A stretch of DNA of 64,000 nt from Marisediminicola antarctica. GTDB taxonomy: Bacteria > Actinomycetota > Actinomycetes > Actinomycetales > Microbacteriaceae. The notes under the pieces are model-generated. The model saw only the letters and a list, made by a program, of their open reading frames with translations, searched no databases and was not told the DNA's origin. The stretch spans positions 2,666,001-2,730,000 of the forward strand of contig NZ_CP017146.1 of the NCBI RefSeq assembly GCF_009930795.1, in the 5' to 3' direction. Below are positions 34,789 through 44,556 of this stretch, piece by piece; position 1 is the stretch's first letter, and the number at the start of each line of letters is the position of its first letter. A program made the position numbers and the translations under genes.

Positions 34789-36870
34789 TCATTCTCCGAC
34801 CGTCGCAATCACGAGCGGCTGCGCAACAATGTCCCGCGCGCCGGCGCGGTCGACAAACCGCTCGGCGAGGGTCGCGCTGGCGAGACCCGGCGGCAGGGCT
34901 GCCGAGAACTTCAGCCCCTCGACCGCGTCCGGGCTGATCACGGGAAGTGCCGATTCGACATCCGCTGAACGAATGTTTTCTACGCCGAAATTCAGCGGCA
35001 AGCGGATGTTCAAGTTGTCGGCCCCGGCATCATCGGGGTAGCCCAGCGCGCTGAGCAGAGTCTCGTTCGCGCGCAGGCCCGCCCAGGTCCATAACGTCAG
35101 CTCCTTTGCTCCGCGCGAGAGCACGAGCCCGTCGTGGTCAACGGCGTCCGCGAGATCGTCGCGCAGGCGGGCGATCATCTCGACACCACGTTTCGACAGG
35201 ATGACGTCGGGGTTCTCTCCGAGAAGCACCTCACGGCTGGCGCGCACCATCTCGAATCCCTCGGCGATGGGAGCGCTCGGCCAGCGCACCTTTCCCTTGT
35301 CGGGCTGCTCACTCACGAGCACCTCGTGGCGCCCCCAGTCGATCGATTCCACCTTCCATGCGCGCCCCGCGAGGAGAAGCGGCTTCGGCGAAGCGTCGCG
35401 GTGTCCGGCCAAGGAGAGTGGCGAGACCGACCCGATCTCGCGCCGCCCGGAAATGACCTTCAGTTCCAGATCAGCGATGAACGATGTCAACAGATCCATG
35501 AAGTAGCGGCGGCCGAATTCACGTTCGGCCGCCGGTCCGATGAAGAGCATCCCTGAGTCCTCCGTCAGGAAATCCTGAGCACGCAGGTGGTCGAGCACGA
35601 TTTCGGCATCGTCCATCACGCCCAGCCCCGACCACCATTCGCGCCAGGTGGCGGCGCCGAAGCGTCCTTCTTGCAGGGCCAGGGCGAGCAGCTGCTGGGC
35701 CGCAAGGTGACGGGGAGATGGCGGCGGAACGATTGGCTCGACGAACCTGCGGCCCCAAAGTACCAAGAGCCCCGCCGCCCGTAAGAACGTTGCCGGCTCG
35801 GTCGCCAGAAATAGTGCGTTGCGTGCTGTCCCCGGCCGCCGGCCGGTGCGACCCAGTCGTTGCAGGAAAGATGCGACCGAGCGGGGGGCGTCGATCTGGA
35901 TCATCCGGTCGAGGTCGCCGATGTCGATACCAAGCTCCAGCGTGGAAGTGGCGACGATGACGCAGTCTCGCGCCTCGGCGAACGCGCGCTCGCTCTGGCG
36001 ACGCTCATCGGCCGATAACGACGAGTGCGACACGAAGGTGGTCACACCGTGCTCGCGCAATTCGAATGCCAGCTCCTCGGCCTGCGCTCGCGCCTCACAG
36101 AACACCAGCCGCTTCTCGCCGCGGTGCAGGCGGGAGATCACCAACGCGGCATTGGCAACGGACCCGACGTAATCAAGGGTGACTTCGGGCGGGGCACTGT
36201 TCGCTGCGACGGAGTCGAACAGCACCTGCGACGGCCGAGCCGCGGCGGCGCCGGCACCCTGCATCCAGTGGAGCATCTCGTCGGGATTCCCGACGGTAGC
36301 CGACAGCCCGATGCGCTGAATCGGCTGCTTGGCGAGCCGCTGGATGCGTTCCAGGACCGCCAACAGATGCCACCCCCGGTCGCCGCCGGCGAACGCGTGG
36401 AGCTCGTCGATGACGATCGAGCGCACATTGCGAAACAGCGCGCGGTGGTCAACGCGCCGCGATACCAGCATGGCCTCGAGCGATTCCGGGGTTGTAAGCA
36501 AAATGTCCGGCGGATCAGCGAGCATCCGCCGCCGCTCGCCGTCGGACACGTCGCCGTGCCACAGCCCCACCGTTCGCCCCAACCAGTGACCGTAACCATC
36601 GAGGCGAGGTTTGAGATTGTTCAGCAGCGCCCGCAGCGGCGTCACATAGAGCACCGACAGCCCGCTCCAATTCGCTTCCACCATTTCCGACAGGAGCGGG
36701 AATACCGCCGCTTCGGTCTTACCTCCAGCGGTCGGAGCAACGAGCAGACAGTCGGCGCCGGACCGAATCGGCGCTACCGCCGATTGCTGCAGCGGGCGCA
36801 GGTTCTGCCAGCCCAGCGAATTGACAATGTGGTATTCGAGCGCGGGGTTGAGGCCGGTAGCGGCGGTCAC
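34789..36870 (-). CDS. brxHI: BREX type 2 helicase BrxHI
   Basis: A 693-residue Lhr-like superfamily 2 helicase. Walker A is APTAGGKT at 45-52, the DExH box is DELHAF at 155-160, TATVGNP-like motif III is LSATVGN, and motif VI is FLQRLGRTGRR. The C-terminal ~250 residues are the extension of the BrxHI group. It is the last gene of the six-gene Pgl/BREX type 2 operon, starting 2 bp after the brxD stop. Helicase activity is family knowledge; its exact step in BREX is unresolved. Confidence 0.92.
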   Translation of the reverse strand: MTAATGLNPALEYHIVNSLGWQNLRPLQQSAVAPIRSGADCLLVAPTAGGKTEAAVFPLLSEMVEANWSGLSVLYVTPLRALLNNLKPRLDGYGHWLGRTVGLWHGDVSDGERRRMLADPPDILLTTPESLEAMLVSRRVDHRALFRNVRSIVIDELHAFAGGDRGWHLLAVLERIQRLAKQPIQRIGLSATVGNPDEMLHWMQGAGAAAARPSQVLFDSVAANSAPPEVTLDYVGSVANAALVISRLHRGEKRLVFCEARAQAEELAFELREHGVTTFVSHSSLSADERRQSERAFAEARDCVIVATSTLELGIDIGDLDRMIQIDAPRSVASFLQRLGRTGRRPGTARNALFLATEPATFLRAAGLLVLWGRRFVEPIVPPPSPRHLAAQQLLALALQEGRFGAATWREWWSGLGVMDDAEIVLDHLRAQDFLTEDSGMLFIGPAAEREFGRRYFMDLLTSFIADLELKVISGRREIGSVSPLSLAGHRDASPKPLLLAGRAWKVESIDWGRHEVLVSEQPDKGKVRWPSAPIAEGFEMVRASREVLLGENPDVILSKRGVEMIARLRDDLADAVDHDGLVLSRGAKELTLWTWAGLRANETLLSALGYPDDAGADNLNIRLPLNFGVENIRSADVESALPVISPDAVEGLKFSAALPPGLASATLAERFVDRAGARDIVAQPLVIATVGE

Positions 36871-36872
36871 GC

Positions 36873-38210
36873 TCAGAGCCCCAGGTCGACGTCGTCGACC
36901 GAAGAGGCAGCCCGAAGGTCTCCCAAGTGCGCTGCCTCGCGCTCCACGTCATTCAATTCGCTGGCCGACACGGTCAGCAGGTAGTCCCGCCGCGGCCGGT
37001 AGTCGTTGAACTGGTCGACGCGATCCATCACGTCGATCAGCTTGCGAAGATACAGGCGCGGCGCCACTCCCGCGCGGCCGCCGAGCTGCCCGGCCACAGC
37101 ATTGGCCAGCTCAGCAACGTAGTCATCGTCCACGAGCGTGCGCACCCGATCGGTCGCATCGGCGCCGGCCGCATAGATGTTGCGCACGCGGATACCCAGT
37201 TCGCACAGCGAGTCTTGGGTGAAGCCCGTCAGCCTGAGTTGGGGAGCGCGCGGATTGTCGAACCGAGGGTCACCCGAGAAATCTGCGGATATCCGCTGCG
37301 CTAAGGGCGGGAGTCTCTGCAACCCTTGCTGGCCATCGAAGAAGGCCGGCGTCCCGGTGATCACGAGATACAGCCCCGGGAACCTGCCCGAGTCAATCTC
37401 GTCGACCAACTGTCGCAAGGCGTTCAGCGATTTCTCGCGAACGTCGGATCGGACACGTTGAAGAGTCTCGACCTCATCGAGAATCACGATCAGGCCGCCA
37501 TAATCAGAGTCCCGCAGCACCGTGAGCAGTCCCTGGAGAAATCCGAGGGCGCCGAAATGGTCCAGCTCCCCTCTTACACCGGCGAGCCGCCGAACGGACG
37601 CAGCGACGTGCGGTTGGCCGCCCAGCCAGGACAGCAGACCGTCGGCCTGAGCGATGTCGCCGTTCAGCGTTGCTTCTCGGTAGCCGCGGAGTGCGGCGGC
37701 AAAGGCCGGGGCGGCCTTGCTCACCGCGACAAGTCTGCGTTCGAGGAGCGCATCGGTGGCGGCGGCGACCGCGACCGGATCTGCGGCGCTCGTTCCGGCT
37801 TCGATCACGTCGGCTTCGAGGACGTGCAGCCAACCGTCGACGACTTCCCGGAACGCGCTGGGCTGCGCCTCTGACGTTGCAAGATTTTCGATGATGCGCC
37901 GGTAGATCGTCTCCAGCCGGTGCAGCGGCGTCTCTGTCTCCGAGATCTGCACTTCGGCGGTGGCGAAGCCTTTGCGTTTGGCGTTTTCGCTCAGCCACCG
38001 GGCGAAGAAGGTCTTCCCTGAGCCGTACTCTCCGCGAATCGCTTTGAACTGAGCCCCGCCGCCGGCCGCGGAATCCAGCTCGGAGGCGATCGTGGCCTCG
38101 AAGCGGTTCAGGCCGACTGCCATCACGTCGAGGCCCCGCTGCGGCACCGTTCCGCGCCGCAAGGCATCGATGATGTCCCGGCGTCTCCGCGCGCTTAGCT
38201 CCGCAGTCAT
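36873..38210 (-). CDS. brxD: BREX type 2 ATPase BrxD
   Basis: A 445-residue P-loop ATPase. The front RRRDIIDALRRGTVPQRGLD precedes Walker A GEYGSGKT at 60-67, and Walker B is LIVILDEVETLQ. It includes the expected FPGLYLVITGTPAFFDGQQG sensor region. This is the ATP-binding BrxD (DUF2791) of type 2 BREX. It overlaps the pglZ stop by 4 bp (ATGA). No truncation is seen. Confidence 0.92.
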   Translation of the reverse strand: MTAELSARRRRDIIDALRRGTVPQRGLDVMAVGLNRFEATIASELDSAAGGGAQFKAIRGEYGSGKTFFARWLSENAKRKGFATAEVQISETETPLHRLETIYRRIIENLATSEAQPSAFREVVDGWLHVLEADVIEAGTSAADPVAVAAATDALLERRLVAVSKAAPAFAAALRGYREATLNGDIAQADGLLSWLGGQPHVAASVRRLAGVRGELDHFGALGFLQGLLTVLRDSDYGGLIVILDEVETLQRVRSDVREKSLNALRQLVDEIDSGRFPGLYLVITGTPAFFDGQQGLQRLPPLAQRISADFSGDPRFDNPRAPQLRLTGFTQDSLCELGIRVRNIYAAGADATDRVRTLVDDDYVAELANAVAGQLGGRAGVAPRLYLRKLIDVMDRVDQFNDYRPRRDYLLTVSASELNDVEREAAHLGDLRAASSVDDVDLGL

Positions 38211-40876
38211 GCGCTAGTGCCGAGTCCGAACTGTTCGCGCAGCAGCGGCACGTCGAGCAGGACGGTCTGCCCGTCGGTGTCGGTGGCGACCACTTCATAG
38301 CCCTCGACGTTCAGCAGGCGTCGCAAGGCGGCCAGCGTTGGCTCGACAGCGTTCGCCGCGATGCCGGCCGCGGCCGCGAGCGTGTCCTTGTGAACCCGAC
38401 CGTCGTGGCTGAGAAGCAGGTCTAGAACGGTCTCGACAACGATCGGGTTGAGTGGATGACGCCCCGCCCGAGCCTGCTGTGTGGCGAAAATCTCACTCGC
38501 GATGACGCGGCGGCCCACCGATACGCCGACCGGGGTTTCGTCCGAGGGCGCCCCAATATCGAAAGCGATCTGAGACGCAGCGACTGGGGCTCTCTTCGAC
38601 GGCTTCAGTGAACCAGCGGAGACCGGCGGCACCTTAAGCGATCGGCTCGCCTCGTTCCACCATGCGGGGCTCTGCGGCACGGCATCGACCCAGCCGGTGA
38701 CACTCGGTTGTTCCTGCCGCCGGAAGACGAGCACGGGAATGGTGAGCTCGGCCAGGCTCGCCCCGCCGTGGTACCCGGCGGCCTTCGCGGTGTACCGCAG
38801 CCCTTCCGCGCGGGCGAGGATGGCGCTGCCGCCCGGGGCCAGCACCCGCGAACCGGTAACCATGACTTCATCACTCGCCGTGGGACCACCCTCCACGCTG
38901 CGCCAACGTCCGCCAGCGCCCGCCACCGGGCGGTGCTCCCCACCGCGTTCGATGACGTGACCATGGTCCGAGGTGAGGACCACGACCCGGCCCGCCAGGG
39001 CCGCCTCGTTGAGAAGTGCCCGTAGGTGCTGAATCTGGGGCAGTGTCCAGCGTGTTCCGCCCGGGTCGTGCTTGGCGAGGGCATCGTCGATGGTGTTCAG
39101 CACCACGCCGATGACACGCTGCTTGCGATCGGCGATGGCGGTTGTCACCGGATCCGGCAGGAGTACGCCGCCGTCGGCACGAAGGTCGTTCTTGTGAAAC
39201 AGCACGCCCTCGATGGCGGCAGCGAACTGTTTCTTCTCAGTGTCCTGCTGTCCCGCCAGCAACCGCCCGGCGAGTAATGACGTCCGAGAGTAGGTCGTCA
39301 CCGTCGGGAGAGCGGCCAGGGCCACCGCGCGGCGTCCGCTTTCCTCGGGGACGAGTTCGACCCATCCCGTGGGGGCAATGTCTTGGGCAAGTTCGGTCGC
39401 AACCGCCACGCTCATGCCGTCGAGCACGATCAACAGCACCGGTGACGCCTGCGCGAGCGGATAGATGGTGTGCTGCAGCATCGCCTCCACCGGAATCGCA
39501 GCCGCACCTGCCGGAGCATCGCCGGTCAGCATGCTGGCCGCCCGAATGTCTTGGGCGTTCCGAAGCGCGCGCACCCGCGTGACGAGGGAACCGTATGCGG
39601 CCGCTACCTCCGGATCGGACGACCCGTTCCACACCGAGGCAAGGGCACGGTCGACCCAGCCTCCGTCAGCGGCATACCGTTCGAGCAAACCGGAGAGGGT
39701 TCCGGCATCCGCACCGGTGTCGCCCACGGCCAGCCACCGAATGAGGCGGACCGCCATGTGCGCCGCGAAGGCCTCATCGGGGGCACGATGGGCCAGCAGA
39801 TGGCTGCTCACGGAGGTCAGCGCCTGTTCGACTGCGGCCGCGGAGGTGGCCGTGCCGTCTTGGAGATAATTGCTGATCTGGCGGGCGACAGTGCGAAGGC
39901 GCTGCCGGAGCCCGGCCGTCAGCACCAATGATTCGGCGGCCCCAGCGGCCCAGCCCTGGTCGGTCAGCAGCGCCTCGGCTTGAGCGATGATCGGTGTGGT
40001 GATCGGATCGTCGGCGGCATCTCGTCGCAACAGGATGGCGACGGCGGCGTCCGCGTAGCTCCGAGCACTGGTCGGTGTGATACCCGCGCCGACAATGCGT
40101 TCCAGCCTGGTTCGGGCCGCAATCTGGTCGACCGATCCTGCGGCGTCGCTGACGCTCGGCCACAGCACGTCCGTTGCCAGCCCGATGGAGATCACCGATA
40201 CGCCCGTGCCAGCCGAGATCGCTGTCAGTGCGAGGGACGCAACGTCGCCAAGGTAGCTGCCGGCGGCCGCGGTGAGCCCCGCACGGACAGCCTCGTCGAG
40301 CGTGATCCAGCGTCGGCGAGCGGCCCGCCCGTCAAGCTGCTCCAGCAGCAGCAGGGCATCGATCGTGCCCGTGACGGGCAGCCCGAGTACCTGCTCGAGC
40401 AGGGCGCGTACCGCGAACTCGGCAGTGAGCGCGCCCGCCGGGACAGTTGGCCATCCCTGGGGTGGCCGGTGTTCCAGCAAGGCAGCGGGCAACCACGGGC
40501 CCACCGCACGCAGTCTCGGATCCGCCTCGGTCGCACCGAATAACGCCGGCACCAGGCTGGACTCGTCGACCGTTTGCACTGTCTGCCGGTCGGCGGGGAT
40601 TCGAACGGCACTCCCGAGTTCATGGTCGAGTCGGTCCGTGAGAACGATGAGGTACTCGTCCTCCCCGAGACTGCTGTACGCGTCGAGTACGGCCAGCTGC
40701 GAGATCCCGGCCGCGACCTTGACCGTGTGATCGCCAATCCTCAGCTCCGGCGGCCCCAACCAGCGCGGCTGCGCCCGAAGCAGCATAATCCTCGTGTCCG
40801 GCTTCTTCACCAGCACTGCCGCACGCTCACGGATAATCGCCTCCGTCAACACAGGGGCGTACCGCGCCGCGGTCAT
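38207..40876 (-). CDS. pglZ: BREX protein PglZ (alkaline-phosphatase superfamily)
   Basis: An 889-residue protein. The phosphatase-superfamily blocks are LLIVLDGMSVAVATELAQ near residues 500-517, TYSRTSLLAGR (the nucleophile region) and VLTSDHGHVIERGG (metal-binding). The N-terminal ~480 residues are helical and the C-terminal ~120 look like a winged-helix end. ATG 40876 is chosen over the upstream start because it overlaps the pglY stop as ATGA. PglZ is the signature gene of all BREX systems and is needed for host methylation and phage exclusion. Confidence 0.94.
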   Translation of the reverse strand: MTAARYAPVLTEAIIRERAAVLVKKPDTRIMLLRAQPRWLGPPELRIGDHTVKVAAGISQLAVLDAYSSLGEDEYLIVLTDRLDHELGSAVRIPADRQTVQTVDESSLVPALFGATEADPRLRAVGPWLPAALLEHRPPQGWPTVPAGALTAEFAVRALLEQVLGLPVTGTIDALLLLEQLDGRAARRRWITLDEAVRAGLTAAAGSYLGDVASLALTAISAGTGVSVISIGLATDVLWPSVSDAAGSVDQIAARTRLERIVGAGITPTSARSYADAAVAILLRRDAADDPITTPIIAQAEALLTDQGWAAGAAESLVLTAGLRQRLRTVARQISNYLQDGTATSAAAVEQALTSVSSHLLAHRAPDEAFAAHMAVRLIRWLAVGDTGADAGTLSGLLERYAADGGWVDRALASVWNGSSDPEVAAAYGSLVTRVRALRNAQDIRAASMLTGDAPAGAAAIPVEAMLQHTIYPLAQASPVLLIVLDGMSVAVATELAQDIAPTGWVELVPEESGRRAVALAALPTVTTYSRTSLLAGRLLAGQQDTEKKQFAAAIEGVLFHKNDLRADGGVLLPDPVTTAIADRKQRVIGVVLNTIDDALAKHDPGGTRWTLPQIQHLRALLNEAALAGRVVVLTSDHGHVIERGGEHRPVAGAGGRWRSVEGGPTASDEVMVTGSRVLAPGGSAILARAEGLRYTAKAAGYHGGASLAELTIPVLVFRRQEQPSVTGWVDAVPQSPAWWNEASRSLKVPPVSAGSLKPSKRAPVAASQIAFDIGAPSDETPVGVSVGRRVIASEIFATQQARAGRHPLNPIVVETVLDLLLSHDGRVHKDTLAAAAGIAANAVEPTLAALRRLLNVEGYEVVATDTDGQTVLLDVPLLREQFGLGTSA

Positions 40877-43800
40877 TCCAACCACCAACGGATGTGCACG
40901 CGCTTGCCGGGATTTTTTTCCAGTCGGGCGCGGATGCTCGCCGTGACGTCGCTGAGTCCCTGCTCGAGAGAATCCCCCAGATCAAGCTCAATATCGTCCA
41001 CTGCAACCAGCGTCGGAACGGGACTCGGCACCGGGGTGGGAACAATGTCCGCAATGGGAGTCGGCGCGGGAGTCGCAGCCGGCGCGGGAGTCTGATCCTG
41101 CACTCGTCGGATTAAGGCGTCCTGGGCTTGCCTCGTAGCCGAGGTGAATCGCGCGAGCAGCGGAGCGTGGAGTTCGTCCGCTACGGCCGCCGCGCGCAGC
41201 GCCGCCATCGCGGCATCCAGAGCACCGTCATCAAAGACTCCGGCGGTGTGGATAGCACTCCAATCAGCGCCGTGCAGAGCTCTGCTGATGTCACCACCCG
41301 TGGTGATCGAACGCGCAATGCTCTGGGCCTCGTCGGGCAAGGCTGCGGCCGCGAGTACCTCAACGATGACGCGCGGGTCGCGCTCCTTGACAAGGTCGGC
41401 CAGTAAATCTCGCGCCCGCCGGGCCGTGGCCAGCCGACCAAGCGGCGCATCCCGGTCGATGCCGAGCGCGCTCGCGTGGGCTTCCAGCTCAACCACAAGG
41501 GGCGCCGCATTCGCATTCCACCGTGCCGCCTCCGTGGCAATGCTGTGCCCCAGCCGACGCACCGCCGTCGACACAAGATTCGGCTCCGGCGGAATCCCAA
41601 ACAACACTTGGGCCCGGGAGACCGCTGATGCCCAATGCTGCTCAGATGGCAGATTTGCCGCACGCAATATCAGGTCCGGCGTGAGGGTGCCCGCGGGCGG
41701 GGCGTCGACGACGGCCATCCCCCGAACCCATTCGCGATCGCTCAACAGCGCCCACGTGATCAACACGGCGTCCTCCATCACGGGCGACATACCCCACCGA
41801 TCAAGTTCGCCGCGCAGCGCACCCACAGTCACGCCGGCAGGAAAGCCCGAGCTCCATCGCACGAAATCGTCCCGCCAGCCGAAGGTTGCCGGCGACACCG
41901 CGAAAACGTTCTCGCGTAGTGTCCCGAGTCGCAACGGCACGGCGATCCGGCGGAGCAGCTTCTGCGAAGCGCCATCAAGTCCTTGAAGTCGCCCGCCATG
42001 GGCGTGCGCGCGTGCCACAAGCTCCAGCGTGGCTCTCACTTCGGCGGGGCGCACCTCGGTGAATCCCGGCTCGATGTCAGGGTGGTCCGGGTATTGACTC
42101 GCCCACGCCTGATCGAGGACCGCATGGATTCCGTCCTTCATTGTGACCGCAACCGGCGGCTGGATCGTCAACCCGGGGAACAGCGTCGAGAACACCTCGT
42201 TGCCATCGAGCTGCCGGTCGATATCGTCACCCTTGGCCGCGCTCACCCCATAGGCCTGCCGCAGCACGTCGTGCACGCGGCTGCGCAGGGCCGCACGCTG
42301 GTTTTCGAGCGCGTTGCGCGCCGGACCCTTGTCGGCGACGGACAGATGAGCGGCATTCTGGTCGAACTGGGCGGGTTTCAGCACGTATTCGAGGGTGACC
42401 AGCTTGCCGATGTCGTTAAGTCGATCGCTGTGCAAGAAGTTCGGGATCCAGGCGATCGTCTCACTCTCAACACCGGTGCCCTTCAGCCCGTTCAGCCGGG
42501 CGATGTCGTCGGTGGGCGAATGGAGGTCATCGTCGTACGGGAAGTCGATCACGAGTCGCCACGAGTCGGCATCGGCGATGAGGTCATCATCGCGTACCTC
42601 CGCAGGGTCACGCACGTTGCCGAACAGCACGCTGACGTCGCGTTTGTGGCCGCGCCAGACCCACGACAGGGTCCGTTCGCGCACCAGGCCACCGCCATCG
42701 AGGCCGAGTTCTTGGGTGATCATGGACCGGATGAGCTCCCGGCGATTGGCGAGGGTGTCTTCGGCCTGCACCCGCTCGAGGATCGATGAATAGTCGACAC
42801 CGGCCAGACGAATGGCGATGATCGGATCAGCGCTGGCGCTGAGGGACACTTCACCGAATTCCTGGGCCCATTGCTTGGCCCAGGTGACCACCTGTTGCGC
42901 CTCGGCGCCGGGAACGTAGGCGTTGATAGTGCCGTAGTTCAAGGCGGCGAGACGAGCGGCCGACAGATTGCGTAGGGACGTCGTCTCGGGGACGAGCTCG
43001 GCCAAAAGCAGTGTCTTCACGAGGCGGTCCTCGGTGCGGAAGGCATGCGTGCGCGGCTGCGCGTCGACGTCGTGCTCGCTGAGGCGGTGCTTGCCCAGCA
43101 AATAGGGCCGCATTTTGTTCCGGTAGAAGTCACCCGCAACGGCGAAGTGTTTACGCATGTCTTCCGTGAGCGGTTTCACCGTTCCCAGCACGACCGGGTC
43201 AAAGAGATCGCCCACGGGGATGACGTCGGAGGCCGTGAGCACGCTGCGCCCCGCCGCGAGCAGCTCGCCCATCAGTTTCAGCGCCGTTCTCTCGCGCTGC
43301 ATGAGCGAGGAGAGCGCCACCAGGGCATCGACAAGCGCTGGCGAAAACGGATACACATCGGCGAAATCGCGCTCGGTGGATCCGGCTTCGTCGGTCAACA
43401 GGTAGCCCCACGCGGAGGAATCCTGCTTGACGATGTCCAACGCCTGCCGCAGTACGGTGCCGGCTTCCACGCCTACCGGGGTGAGCAGTCGCTGCTTGAC
43501 GATCTTCGGAAGGTCGGCGGCCTTCAGCTCGATCTTCTCAAAGCGGTCTTCCCACCATTGGAATGACTGCCCGAGCGCCTCCTGCTCGGCACCGACACCG
43601 CCCCCACCTAGAAAGGCCTTGAGGTCGCGCTGGCGCGCCACAAACGAGATCATCGGGATGGGCAGCGACGAGAGTCCAGTTTCGACGAGCTTCGCGACCT
43701 TGGACGTTTCACTCTGAATGAACTTGGTGTCCGACAGATGCTGTCCCAACCAGAGCACAAGCTCGTCGAGGAAGAGCAAGATGCCGTCGTAGCCGAGGTC

Positions 43801-44556
43801 GCGAGCGTGCTCGGTCATCGCCTTCAGCCCGTCGGTGATGTCCAACCAGGCGCCGGACTGCTGGTAGCCCGTGAACAGCGTCGACATCAGCGTCTGCGCC
43901 AGATCGGCGCGGTCGGGATGCCCCGCCGGCAGCCGCAGCGCCGCGTCGAAGGAGCTGGCATCCCACGCCATGTCGAGCTCCCCCCACCCATCGTCGTTGC
44001 CTTGATTGACGGCGGCGAAGAATCGTTCCTCATCCATCAGCTCACGAGTTTTTTGCGCGTCCGCGAACAGAGCATCGCTCGCATGCAGTACCGGCAGCGG
44101 GCGGTCGGGATGCTTCGCTCGAACCGTGTCGAGGTAGCCCTTGAACAGCGCCTGCTCGAAGGACTCCGCACCGAGAAGGTGATAGTCGATGGCGAGCAGA
44201 TTACGACTGAACACCCCGCTCCGACGGGCCACCACCTGCTGCAGTCCCGGAAGCTGGCGGGCCGGAACGTTGCCGGTGAGCAGTAGGTGCAGCACCGCCA
44301 TGAAGTGCGACTTGCCGGAGCCGAAGGAGCCGTGGATGAAGGTGCCCTTGGCCTTGCCCTCGGCGAGGGTGCGCTCCACGAGGCCGAGCGCGTCATCCAG
44401 TGACGCGGCGATCGAATCGGTGATCACGTAATCTGCCACGGTGCGGTCAGCCTGGGCGACGCCCTCATGCAGGCGCAACACGTAGTCGGAAGCGTCTACC
44501 TTCTCAGGGATGGTGAGCAGGTCGCGCAGCGGCGTGCGCAGGGTGAGGTCATTCAC
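40873..44556 (-). CDS. pglY: BREX ATPase PglY
   Basis: A 1227-residue large ATPase. Walker A is GSFGSGKS at residues 76-83, followed by the long DUF6079-type body (YDGILLFLDELVLWLGQHLS as the Walker B region). Near the C-terminus a Pro/Ala-rich linker (TPAPAATPAPTPIADIVPTP) joins a short tail ending KRVHIRWWLE, which is likely a flexible module. The start is GTG 44556, overlapping the pglX stop as GTGA; the frame remains open 27 codons further. PglY is the type 2 counterpart of BrxC. Confidence 0.93.
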   Translation of the reverse strand: MNDLTLRTPLRDLLTIPEKVDASDYVLRLHEGVAQADRTVADYVITDSIAASLDDALGLVERTLAEGKAKGTFIHGSFGSGKSHFMAVLHLLLTGNVPARQLPGLQQVVARRSGVFSRNLLAIDYHLLGAESFEQALFKGYLDTVRAKHPDRPLPVLHASDALFADAQKTRELMDEERFFAAVNQGNDDGWGELDMAWDASSFDAALRLPAGHPDRADLAQTLMSTLFTGYQQSGAWLDITDGLKAMTEHARDLGYDGILLFLDELVLWLGQHLSDTKFIQSETSKVAKLVETGLSSLPIPMISFVARQRDLKAFLGGGGVGAEQEALGQSFQWWEDRFEKIELKAADLPKIVKQRLLTPVGVEAGTVLRQALDIVKQDSSAWGYLLTDEAGSTERDFADVYPFSPALVDALVALSSLMQRERTALKLMGELLAAGRSVLTASDVIPVGDLFDPVVLGTVKPLTEDMRKHFAVAGDFYRNKMRPYLLGKHRLSEHDVDAQPRTHAFRTEDRLVKTLLLAELVPETTSLRNLSAARLAALNYGTINAYVPGAEAQQVVTWAKQWAQEFGEVSLSASADPIIAIRLAGVDYSSILERVQAEDTLANRRELIRSMITQELGLDGGGLVRERTLSWVWRGHKRDVSVLFGNVRDPAEVRDDDLIADADSWRLVIDFPYDDDLHSPTDDIARLNGLKGTGVESETIAWIPNFLHSDRLNDIGKLVTLEYVLKPAQFDQNAAHLSVADKGPARNALENQRAALRSRVHDVLRQAYGVSAAKGDDIDRQLDGNEVFSTLFPGLTIQPPVAVTMKDGIHAVLDQAWASQYPDHPDIEPGFTEVRPAEVRATLELVARAHAHGGRLQGLDGASQKLLRRIAVPLRLGTLRENVFAVSPATFGWRDDFVRWSSGFPAGVTVGALRGELDRWGMSPVMEDAVLITWALLSDREWVRGMAVVDAPPAGTLTPDLILRAANLPSEQHWASAVSRAQVLFGIPPEPNLVSTAVRRLGHSIATEAARWNANAAPLVVELEAHASALGIDRDAPLGRLATARRARDLLADLVKERDPRVIVEVLAAAALPDEAQSIARSITTGGDISRALHGADWSAIHTAGVFDDGALDAAMAALRAAAVADELHAPLLARFTSATRQAQDALIRRVQDQTPAPAATPAPTPIADIVPTPVPSPVPTLVAVDDIELDLGDSLEQGLSDVTASIRARLEKNPGKRVHIRWWLE

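Noticed and set aside
42000-42800. Long plus-strand frames inside the BREX genes (for example 41983-42789, 48533-49537, 36025-36984)
   Set aside because: They are antisense to intact, motif-bearing BREX genes and consist of His/Arg/Pro-rich sequence typical of high-GC shadows.
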